Of a stretch of 5,162 bases of DNA, positions 1 through 5,123 are shown in pieces; position 1 is the stretch's first letter, and every line of letters starts with the position of its first letter. The position numbers were made by a program, and so were the translations under genes. The notes beneath the pieces were generated by a model. That model was not told the DNA's origin. It saw nothing but the letters and a program-made list of their open reading frames with translations, and made no database searches. Source of the DNA: Deltaproteobacteria bacterium (lineage in GTDB: Bacteria > Desulfobacterota > Desulfobacteria > Desulfobacterales > B30-G6); the NCBI GenBank assembly GCA_003647375.1, contig QMMS01000331.1, forward strand, positions 1 through 5,162, in the 5' to 3' direction.

Positions 1-2
1 CC

Positions 3-188
3 AAAGATACCCGATGGGACAAATGGCAAAAGAAACACCCTGATTCCAGGATTTTGTTCTAACCTAAATTGAGCGATTGTCAAAGTTGCCGCAGCTACAA
101 GGAAGATGCTGTTCCGCTCTTGTTGGGGCGTAGCTTGAAGAGCGAAGACCAAATAGTGGCCTATGCGGCATGGCATCTGACGCCGTAG
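3..188 (+). pseudogene. Possible decayed coding remnant (DUF3179-like, then cytochrome c-like), left edge cut
   Basis: One forward frame starting at position 3 reads as two protein-like stretches separated by a TAA at 60-62 and closed by a TAG at 186-188. The first stretch, entering from outside the window, contains TRWDKWQKKHPDS. This resembles the W-x-x-W-K-x-x-H-P motif I associate with DUF3179 proteins, where it lies well before the C-terminus. The second contains CQSCR at 78-92, one base (CGC for CAC) from a CXXCH heme site. It ends in SEDQIVAYAAWHL, which resembles the last helix of small c-type cytochromes. The spacing is too short for a whole cytochrome domain and there is no start codon with a ribosome site. 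I see the motifs; the family names are from memory, and decay is inferred from the in-frame stop and broken heme motif. It could be chance, or the first stretch could be the true end of an upstream gene. Confidence 0.25.
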
Positions 189-285
189 ATGCGGTAAGAT
201 CGGCAAACCCAACGGGTTTCAAATTTTAAGAATTCAAATGAATCAAATCCTTTGAAATTATTTCTAAATCCCTTATTCTTAAAAG

Positions 286-310
286 TTGAAACGCTCATCT
301 TGGGTATAAT
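286..310 (+). promoter_or_regulatory. Candidate promoter for the mechanosensitive channel gene
   Basis: A perfect sigma-70 type -10 box, TATAAT, lies at 305-310. The best -35-like hexamer, TTGAAA, is at 286-291, which gives a spacing of only 13 bases instead of about 17. No better hexamer sits at the usual distance. Transcription would begin near 317 and leave a leader of about 125 bases. The -10 match is what I see; promoter activity is inferred, and the poor spacing keeps confidence low in an AT-rich background. Confidence 0.3.
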
Positions 311-357
311 TTATTTGCGCTCCTATTTAAAGGCGTGTTAAGAAATAAAATTATCTA

Positions 358-401
358 ACGATTTTATCGTGATGCCACCTTGTCGATCCATTGACGAGTG
401 G
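358..401 (+). other. Two hairpins in the leader of the channel gene
   Basis: The first hairpin pairs ACGAT (358-362) with ATCGT (366-370) around a TTT loop. The second pairs CCAC plus TTGTC (375-378 and 380-384, one bulged C) with GACGA plus GTGG (393-401) around an eight-base loop, including one T-G pair. Neither is followed by a T tract, so they are not terminators. They end about 41 bases before the ATG. They may shape the 5' leader, but chance folding in 40 bases cannot be excluded. Confidence 0.3.
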
Positions 402-442
402 TAAAAAGTCAAATTAGGTCAAACATTGAAAGGAAAATAATA

Positions 443-1252
443 ATGGAAGAGACACTTCAGAAAATTTATGATCTTGTCATGTTATACGGTGTTAAAGTCA
501 TTGCAGCCATCGCCATACTTATTATCGGTCGATGGGTTGCAAAAGGGTTTCAATCGGTTACTAAAAAGTTGATGGATAAGAAGAACATCGATCCCACCAT
601 TACCGGATTTGTGGGGAACCTGACCTATATGGCCTTGCTCGTATTCGTTATCATCGCTGCTCTGAGCCAACTGGGAATCCAGACCACATCCTTTATTGCC
701 ATCCTGGGTGCTGCCGGTCTTGCTATCGGTCTGGCATTACAGGGCAGCCTGTCCAACTTTGCCGCTGGGTTCCTGATGCTCATCTTCAAACCGTTCAAAG
801 TGGGGGACTATGTAGAGGCGGCCGGTGTTGCCGGAACCGTCGAAATGATTCAGATTTTCACCACCACCCTGATAACACCCGACAACAAAGCCATTATCAT
901 CCCAAACGCAGGCGTCACCGGCGGCAACATCGTGAACTATACCGTGAAAGGAACGCGCCGTGTCGACATGGTCTTTGGAATCAGTTACAAGGATGATATA
1001 GACAAGGCCAAACAAATCATAGCAGATGTCCTTGGCAAGGATGACAGAATTCTGAAAGATCCACCCCTGCAGATCGCCGTATCCGAGCTGGCAGACAGCA
1101 GTGTCAATTTTGTCGTTCGGCCTTGGGCAAACATTGAAACTTTTTGGAATGTCCGTTTCGACGCCATAGAAAATATCAAGAAAGCCTTTGACGAGGCCGG
1201 CGTTTCCATCCCCTTTCCACAGCGGGATGTGCATATGTACGAACACAAATAA
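443..1252 (+). CDS. mscS: Small-conductance mechanosensitive channel, MscS family
   Basis: This 269-residue inner-membrane protein should form a heptameric channel that opens under membrane tension and releases solutes during osmotic downshock. Three membrane segments are visible at about residues 12-32, 58-76 and 84-113. The third carries the family's pore helix, rich in Gly and Ala (LGAAGLAIGLALQGSLSNFAAG written in part: GLAIGLALQGSLSNFAAG), followed by KPFKVGDYV. The cytoplasmic beta domain follows (AGTVEMIQIFTTTLITPDNK, IPNAGVTGGNIVNY) and then the mixed C-terminal domain ending in IPFPQRDVHM. From memory it aligns with E. coli MscS (286 residues) along nearly its whole length, with a shorter N-terminus. 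I chose ATG 443 because AAAGG lies 9-10 bases upstream. A GTG at 398 would add 15 residues but has no ribosome site and lacks family support. The gene stands alone: a terminator closes it and nothing ties it to the redox genes downstream. Confidence 0.96.
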   Translation: MEETLQKIYDLVMLYGVKVIAAIAILIIGRWVAKGFQSVTKKLMDKKNIDPTITGFVGNLTYMALLVFVIIAALSQLGIQTTSFIAILGAAGLAIGLALQGSLSNFAAGFLMLIFKPFKVGDYVEAAGVAGTVEMIQIFTTTLITPDNKAIIIPNAGVTGGNIVNYTVKGTRRVDMVFGISYKDDIDKAKQIIADVLGKDDRILKDPPLQIAVSELADSSVNFVVRPWANIETFWNVRFDAIENIKKAFDEAGVSIPFPQRDVHMYEHK

Positions 1253-1292
1253 TAATTTCGCTGCGCGATATTATTTATCGCGATGTTGTCAC
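1252..1292 (+). repeat. 41-bp double-hairpin repeat, copy 1 (degenerate)
   Basis: This copy starts on the last base of the channel gene's stop codon. Its first stem pairs ATAATTTCGC (1252-1261) with GCGATATTAT (1265-1274) around loop TGC, 9 of 10 pairs. After a 5-base spacer (TTATC) the second stem pairs GCGAT (1280-1284) with GTCAC (1288-1292) around loop GTT, with one mismatch and one G-T pair. Segment lengths are identical to those of the two perfect copies at 4099 and 4985, which is why I place it in the same family despite base changes. It lies three bases ahead of the terminator at 1296. Confidence 0.6.
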
Positions 1293-1295
1293 TTT

Positions 1296-1337
1296 AAAAA
1301 AATGGATCATTTCCTTTAGAGATGATCCATTTTTTTT
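1296..1337. terminator. Strong intrinsic terminator, probably bidirectional
   Basis: ATGGATCAT (1302-1310) pairs perfectly with ATGATCCAT (1322-1330) across an 11-base loop. It is followed by seven T (1331-1337) and preceded by six A (1296-1301), which can extend the stem and act as the T tract for transcripts coming from the other side. It ends the channel gene transcript and insulates it from the redox operon. The stem is AT-rich, but long and without mismatches. Confidence 0.88.
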
Positions 1338-1535
1338 ATTGCCACCGCGTGGTGGTCGATGGTATTGTTTTTTAGACTTATAAACCAAAAGGATGTACCG
1401 CTCTAGGCCGATGGGTGATCCCTATGCGACCGTGAAACTGTCTGAGGTCGCACAGGGATTATCGATAGGCTGCAACAGACCCCTTCTTTTTGTTTAAGGC
1501 TTCGTTATTTTTAATTCCTATTAAAGGCGGGCAGC
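1338..1535 (+). promoter_or_regulatory. Leader region of the redox operon with a long hairpin and possible pseudoknot
   Basis: No gene is visible. A small hairpin pairs CCACC (1342-1346) with GGTGG (1351-1355). A TATAAA at 1379-1384 could be a -10 box, but TTGTTT at 1365-1370 is only 8 bases upstream, so I do not call a promoter. The main structure pairs ATCCCTATGCGACC (1418-1431) with GGTCGCACAGGGAT (1446-1459), 13 of 14 pairs, around a 14-base loop. The pairs GGTG/TATC (1414-1417 with 1460-1463, two of them G-T) extend it. Loop bases GTCTG (1440-1444) match CAGAC (1476-1480) downstream. A T-rich tract follows at 1485-1495. The DUF362 gene's ribosome site AAGG is at 1524-1527. The hairpin could be a cis-acting RNA or a DNA operator; I recognise no known riboswitch class. 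Confidence 0.5.
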
Positions 1536-2486
1536 ATGATATTGACAAACCATCCCATCACCCGAAGAGAATCCATCAAGAAAATACTGAAGTTCTCCGG
1601 CGGTATTGCACTGGCGGGCAGCCCTGCCCTACCCTTTAATCTGCCCCGGTCAGTCATGGCAGATACCGGGCAGGAATCGTTCATTGTCGATGCCAAGGGT
1701 CAGACGCCCGGCTATGCCATCAAAGACCTGGTTCGCAAAACCTTCGATGCTGCCGGCGGAATGCAACAATTCATAGCCAAAGGGGATGTCGTTGTCATCA
1801 AGCCCAACATTTCCTGGGCACGGGCCCCCCAACTGGCCGCTACCACCCACCCTGAGGTATTAAAGTCCGTCATTGAACTGTGTCAGGAGGCCGGTGCCAA
1901 AAAGGTCAGGATAGCCGATCACACCATTCATGGCGCCAGGCGATGTTTCGCTGTTACCGGTGCGGGATCGGTTGCCAGGGAAACCGGTGCAGACCTGGTG
2001 TTTCCGCGATCCTCCCTCATGCGTGACATGAACCTGAACGGGCACCGCCTGGATGTGTGGCCGGTATTCACTCCCATTGTAGAAGCAGACAAACTCATTA
2101 ATCTGCCCGTTGCAAAGGTCCACGGCCTGAGCGACCTGACCCTGGGGATGAAGAACTGGATCGGCGCTGTTGGCGGTCGACGGTACGCACTTCACCAGGA
2201 CATTCACCAGACCATTGTCGATCTGGCCCAGTTTTTCAAACCAACCATCACCCTCATCGACGCCACGCGTGTAATGACTCAAAATGGTCCTTCAGGTGGC
2301 AGCATGGCCGATGTGACTGTCATGAACCGGCTCATCCTGAGCAACGATCCTGTAGCGGCAGACGCACGGGCAGCCGGACTTTTCGGTTATGCACCGGATG
2401 ATATCGGATTCATCCGCCTGGGCAGGAAATGGCAGCTTGGCACGTATGACGTTGACATTCCATTACAGCACGAGGTCTCCGTTTGA
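1536..2486 (+). CDS. Tat-exported DUF362 domain protein
   Basis: The 316-residue product begins with a twin-arginine signal. TRRESIKK occupies residues 9-16, a hydrophobic stretch rich in Gly, Ala and Leu covers 20-34, and a likely cleavage site follows A42 (VMA before DT). The mature part matches the DUF362 family (PF04015): VVIKPNISW (86-94), TTHPEV (103-108), an ADHT stretch near 127-130, DKLINLPVAKVHG (185-197) followed by LGMKNWIGAVGG (203-214), NGPSGG (250-255) and NDPVAADARAAGLFGY (270-285). It lacks the ferredoxin domain that some DUF362 proteins carry. The family's biochemical function is not established to my knowledge; Tat export suggests it folds, perhaps with a cofactor, in the cytoplasm before reaching the periplasm. 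Its stop overlaps the next gene's start by 4 bases, so the two proteins are probably made together and may work together. The start is ATG 1536, with AAGG 8 bases upstream. Confidence 0.9.
   Translation: MILTNHPITRRESIKKILKFSGGIALAGSPALPFNLPRSVMADTGQESFIVDAKGQTPGYAIKDLVRKTFDAAGGMQQFIAKGDVVVIKPNISWARAPQLAATTHPEVLKSVIELCQEAGAKKVRIADHTIHGARRCFAVTGAGSVARETGADLVFPRSSLMRDMNLNGHRLDVWPVFTPIVEADKLINLPVAKVHGLSDLTLGMKNWIGAVGGRRYALHQDIHQTIVDLAQFFKPTITLIDATRVMTQNGPSGGSMADVTVMNRLILSNDPVAADARAAGLFGYAPDDIGFIRLGRKWQLGTYDVDIPLQHEVSV
2472..2486 (+). promoter_or_regulatory. Ribosome site and TTGA overlap coupling the DUF362 and polyferredoxin genes
   Basis: GAGG at 2472-2475 lies 7 bases before a TTG at 2483-2485. 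That TTG overlaps the TGA stop of the DUF362 gene (2484-2486). The TTG start is needed because the first membrane segment (residues about 12-28) precedes the first in-frame ATG, near residue 42. The arrangement suggests translational coupling, with a rare start codon keeping the membrane protein at a lower level. Confidence 0.75.
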
Positions 2487-4102
2487 AGTCCAAGCATCTG
2501 ATCTGGATACGTCGAACGAGCCAGGCGTTTTTCTTATGCCTCTTTCTATTTCTGCTGGTGGAGAGCCGCCTACCCCTGAACATCGTTGTCGATTACACCC
2601 AGTCCATGGAAGAATCCCAGGAAATACGTATTGAAAAACCGATCACTTTTTTCTTTCAGATCGACCCCCTCGTATGGCTGACCTCGCTCATTTCGGGTCA
2701 CCTGTGGATCAAAGGATTTGCCTGGGCCATGGCTGTCCTGGCGATGACCCTGTTATTAGGCCGGGTTTTTTGCGGATTCATCTGTCCGTTCGGAACCATC
2801 CACCACATGATCAGTTATTTCAAATCATCCCTTAAGGAAAAACAGCTTTTTCATGCCAACCGCAAGACCGCATCCCAGAAAATCAAATATGCCATATTGG
2901 TGACCGTGCTTTTTTCATCCCTATTCGGTCTCAATATCGCCGGATGGATGGACCCAATTTCATTTCTCTTCCGATCCCTGGCACTGGCCGTTATCCCGGG
3001 CCTTGGAAATGGTCTGGCCGAGTTTTTCGGACTGCTGGCCGGCAGCGACATCAAAATTCTAAACCTCATGAGCTACGGCGAGATGCTGGTATGGCCGGTC
3101 TTTGGATTTGATTTCAAATCTTTCCAAACCGGATGGATCATCGGCATTCTTTTTCTCGTCATCCTCTTCCTCAACCGGGTAAGACCGCGCTTCTGGTGCC
3201 GGACACTTTGCCCTCTGGGCGCATTACTGGGATTATTTTCCGGATTCAGCCGTCTTCGATTGGACAAAGATCTTGCCAAGTGTACACAATGCCGGAAATG
3301 TGTCATGACTTGCCAGGGAGCGGCAGAACCCATTCCCGGGGTTGACTGGCAACCCGCTGAGTGTCTGACCTGTTTTAACTGTTTTGACACATGCCCTGAA
3401 AACGCCCTGAAATTCACCTTCCATCGACCCGGAAAGGAGCGAAAACTGCCGGACATGGGCAGACGGGCGCTACTGGGAGGATTGGCTGCAGGCGTATCAC
3501 TACCGTTTTTCGGGAGCCTTGACGGCAATATCCATGCGGTATCCCACGCCAATCTCATCCGACCGCCCGGTTCGGTTACAGAAAATGAATTTCTCAAACG
3601 TTGCCAGCGTTGCGGCCTCTGCATGAAGGCCTGCCCCACCAACGCAATCAACCCCACTTTTACTGAAGCCGGCATGGCCGGCTTCTGGACCCCCACACTG
3701 TTGATGACTCATGGGTACTGCGAGCACACCTGCACCCTGTGCGGGTCTGTCTGCCCGACCCAGGCAATCCAGGAGATCTCTACCACGCAAAAGATCGAAA
3801 CACCCATTCGCATCGGGTCAGCCCATTTTGATCGGGGAAGATGCCTCCCCTGGTCCGGGAACACTCCCTGCATTGTGTGCGAAGAGCACTGCCCCACCTC
3901 GCCCAAGGCAATTTATTTTTTTGAAGACTGGGTCGAGGGTCCCGGGGGAAAACGCTTGAAAGTCAAGCTGCCCCAGGTGGACTTGACACGGTGCACCGGG
4001 TGTGGAATCTGCGAAAACAAGTGTCCGATCAGAGGAAAGCCGGCCATACGGGTCATTTCTGCCGGTGAATCACGATCAACAAGAAATCAAATAATGCTAT
4101 AA
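2483..4102 (+). CDS. Membrane polyferredoxin, NapH-like and NapG/MauM-like fusion
   Basis: This 539-residue protein joins two parts. The N-terminal part resembles NapH and related quinol-side electron carriers. It has membrane segments at about residues 12-28, 73-94, 135-153, 160-174 and 217-231, two CX3CP motifs (C97/C101 and C239/C243), and two ferredoxin motifs (C267-C270-C273-C277 and C294-C297-C300-C304). A second Tat-like segment follows: GRRALLGGLAAGVSLPFF at 326-343. The C-terminal part resembles NapG/MauM: RPPGSVTENEFL (360-371), then cysteine groups at 374/377/380/384, 413/417/420/424, 454/463/466/470 and 504/507/510/514. The third has the long first gap typical of NapG. Six [4Fe-4S] clusters are thus predicted. 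I infer electron transfer between the membrane quinone pool or cytoplasm and the periplasmic side. No heme or FMN-binding domain is seen. It overlaps the DUF362 gene and precedes the nitroreductase by 64 bases. Partner and substrate are unknown. Confidence 0.9.
   Translation: MKSKHLIWIRRTSQAFFLCLFLFLLVESRLPLNIVVDYTQSMEESQEIRIEKPITFFFQIDPLVWLTSLISGHLWIKGFAWAMAVLAMTLLLGRVFCGFICPFGTIHHMISYFKSSLKEKQLFHANRKTASQKIKYAILVTVLFSSLFGLNIAGWMDPISFLFRSLALAVIPGLGNGLAEFFGLLAGSDIKILNLMSYGEMLVWPVFGFDFKSFQTGWIIGILFLVILFLNRVRPRFWCRTLCPLGALLGLFSGFSRLRLDKDLAKCTQCRKCVMTCQGAAEPIPGVDWQPAECLTCFNCFDTCPENALKFTFHRPGKERKLPDMGRRALLGGLAAGVSLPFFGSLDGNIHAVSHANLIRPPGSVTENEFLKRCQRCGLCMKACPTNAINPTFTEAGMAGFWTPTLLMTHGYCEHTCTLCGSVCPTQAIQEISTTQKIETPIRIGSAHFDRGRCLPWSGNTPCIVCEEHCPTSPKAIYFFEDWVEGPGGKRLKVKLPQVDLTRCTGCGICENKCPIRGKPAIRVISAGESRSTRNQIML
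3665..3685 (+). other. Perfect GC-rich hairpin inside the polyferredoxin gene
   Basis: GAAGCCGGC (3665-3673) is the exact reverse complement of GCCGGCTTC (3677-3685), around a 3-base ATG loop. It encodes EAGMAGF, between the first and second cysteine groups of the NapG-like part. It could slow ribosomes or be a chance result of Ala-Gly codons. The evidence is the sequence match only. Confidence 0.4.
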
Positions 4103-4139
4103 ATTCGCAAAGCGAATTTATGTGACGCGACGATGTCGC
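4099..4139 (+). repeat. 41-bp double-hairpin repeat, copy 2
   Basis: The first stem pairs ATAAATTCGC (4099-4108) with GCGAATTTAT (4112-4121) perfectly around loop AAA. The spacer is GTGAC. The second stem pairs GCGAC (4127-4131) with GTCGC (4135-4139) perfectly around loop GAT. Bases 2-4 of the element are the TAA stop of the polyferredoxin gene. The element sits between that gene and the nitroreductase, 15 bases before the latter's ribosome site. There is no T tract after it (TTAAAAA follows), so simple intrinsic termination is unlikely. RNA processing, transcript stabilisation or a dispersed repeat element are the alternatives. Confidence 0.8.
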
Positions 4140-4166
4140 TTAAAAACATAAAAGAGAAGGAACCAC

Positions 4167-4988
4167 GTGACACTTTTAATTGTAGATAACGAAAAATGCA
4201 AAAAAGACGGGATATGCGCTGCGGACTGTCCCATGGCAATCATCCAGATTGATAAAGACAATGGCCCCGGAATTGTTCCGGGCAGTGATGCGTTCTGCCT
4301 GCGATGCGGGCACTGCGTTGCGATATGTCCCCATGGTGCCTTGAGTCACCGGGAAGTCCCACTGGAAAACTGTGTGCCGCTGAAAAAGGAGCATGTTATT
4401 AACGCGGATCAAACGATTCAATTTCTCCGTTCCCGCAGATCGATCCGATTTTTCAAGGATAAGCCCGTTGAAAAGGATACCCTGAAAGGACTGATCGAAA
4501 TCGGCCGCTATGCCCCCACGGCCAGCAATTCCCAGCTGGTGGAGTGGACTGTTTTTACGAACAAGGAAAAAATCCATGAAATAGCCGGACTGGTCATCGA
4601 CTGGATAAAAGGAATATTAGAGAAAGATCCGCAACCTGCATACGCACCCTATATGCCCATCATCGCCGGCGCCTGGGACATGGGGTTTGATGCGGTTTTG
4701 CGAAATGCGCCCGGGTTGATCCTCGCCTCCGCACCCAAGGAAGCCAGCAATGGCCTGGTGGATGTGACCCTGGCACTTTCCTACCTGGAGCTTGCGGCGC
4801 CTTCTTTCGGTCTGGGCACCTGCTGGGCAGGCTTGCTGTACGGCGCCATGCGATCCCATCTGCCCATCAGGGAACGGTTAGGCCTTGCAGACAATGTTCC
4901 CTTTTATTACCCCATGATGATCGGGCACCCCAAAACCAGATATTATCGCTTGCCGGAAAGGAAGACGCCTAAGATTGTATGGAAATAA
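4167..4988 (+). CDS. Ferredoxin-nitroreductase fusion protein
   Basis: The 273-residue product has no signal peptide and should be cytoplasmic. Residues 1-60 form a two-cluster ferredoxin: C11-x2-D14-x2-C17-x3-C21 and C44-x2-C47-x2-C50-x3-C54. The second ligand position of the first motif is Asp instead of Cys. Residues about 85-273 match the nitroreductase family (PF00881), which binds FMN and reduces nitro groups, enones or other acceptors: RSRRSIRFF (88-96), RYAPTASNSQ (114-123), GLGTCWAG (215-222) and the C-terminal RYYRLPERK (258-266). The fused ferredoxin suggests electrons arrive from reduced ferredoxin or another iron-sulfur protein rather than directly from NAD(P)H. The start is GTG 4167, set by GAGAAGGA at 4154-4161. 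It probably shares a transcript with the polyferredoxin gene, separated by the hairpin repeat. The physiological substrate cannot be read from the sequence. Confidence 0.93.
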   Translation: MTLLIVDNEKCKKDGICAADCPMAIIQIDKDNGPGIVPGSDAFCLRCGHCVAICPHGALSHREVPLENCVPLKKEHVINADQTIQFLRSRRSIRFFKDKPVEKDTLKGLIEIGRYAPTASNSQLVEWTVFTNKEKIHEIAGLVIDWIKGILEKDPQPAYAPYMPIIAGAWDMGFDAVLRNAPGLILASAPKEASNGLVDVTLALSYLELAAPSFGLGTCWAGLLYGAMRSHLPIRERLGLADNVPFYYPMMIGHPKTRYYRLPERKTPKIVWK

Positions 4989-5025
4989 ATTCGCCTTGCG
5001 AATTTATATGACGCGACTTCGTCGC
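4985..5025 (+). repeat. 41-bp double-hairpin repeat, copy 3
   Basis: The first stem is identical to copy 2 (4985-4994 with 4998-5007, perfect 10 bp) but the loop is CTT. The spacer is ATGAC. The second stem is also identical (5013-5017 with 5021-5025), with loop TTC. Bases 2-4 are the TAA stop of the nitroreductase gene, the same register as in copy 2. TTATAA follows, with no T tract. Confidence 0.8.
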
Positions 5026-5045
5026 TTATAACCCCAGTGTTGCAA

Positions 5046-5059
5046 AAGCCGGAGGGCTT
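5046..5059 (+). other. Short hairpin downstream of the nitroreductase gene
   Basis: AAGCC (5046-5050) pairs with GGCTT (5055-5059) around a GGAG loop. It is not followed by T and is short enough to be chance. It is listed because it falls between the repeat and the possible terminator. Confidence 0.25.
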
Positions 5060-5087
5060 CAGAGTCAAGGCGTCTGAGTGTGGGCAT

Positions 5088-5123
5088 CGACTGAGCTCAG
5101 CCGAAGTCAAGTCGTAGTTTTTT
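5088..5123 (+). terminator. Possible end-of-operon terminator with an embedded palindrome
   Basis: CGACT (5088-5092) can pair with AGTCG (5110-5114), and six T follow at 5118-5123 after TAG. Inside lies a perfect 10-bp palindrome, CTGAGCTCAG (5091-5100), that extends to TCG/CGA on its flanks with one mismatch (5087-5104). A second fold pairs CGAAGT (5102-5107) with ACTTCG (5124-5129). The competing folds make the terminator call uncertain; the palindrome could instead be a protein binding site or part of a dispersed repeat running out of the window. Confidence 0.35.

Larger units (their letters stand above)
189..442. other. AT-rich non-coding region upstream of the channel gene
   Basis: I find no gene here. 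The stretch is clearly richer in A and T than the genes around it. A short perfect hairpin at 205-219 (AAACCC, loop AAC, GGGTTT) is followed by only four T after CAAA, so it would be at best a weak terminator for whatever lies to the left. The rest holds the candidate promoter and leader hairpins listed separately and the ribosome site AAAGG around 429-433 that serves the ATG at 443. Confidence 0.6.

Noticed and set aside
124..150. tRNA 5' half (GGGGCGTAGCTTGAAGAGCG resembles an acceptor and D arm)
   Set aside because: No anticodon arm, T arm or matching acceptor 3' strand follows.
1..176. Open frame on the minus strand running off the left edge, with a possible ATG near 176
   Set aside because: It has no ribosome site before the ATG, the translation matches nothing I recognise, and the opposite frame looks more protein-like. 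It is most likely a shadow.
301..320. Sigma-54 promoter, because GG and TTGC flank the TATAAT region
   Set aside because: The GG to GC spacing is 12-13 bases, not the required 10.
398..442. Upstream GTG start adding 15 residues to the channel protein
   Set aside because: There is no purine-rich ribosome site before 398. ATG 443 has one, and the added residues are not part of the family.
737..1246. Long minus-strand open frame inside the channel gene
   Set aside because: It lies wholly antisense to a clear MscS gene and its translation has no recognisable domain. The same holds for the antisense frames inside the three redox genes.
4099..4150. Repeat copy 2 as an intrinsic terminator between polyferredoxin and nitroreductase
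   Set aside because: The second stem has only 5 bp and is followed by TTAAAAACA, with no T tract. Partial attenuation cannot be excluded.
1252..5025. The three repeats as a CRISPR array
   Set aside because: The copies are separated by whole genes, sit at stop codons and form two hairpins each. There are no regular spacers and no cas genes.
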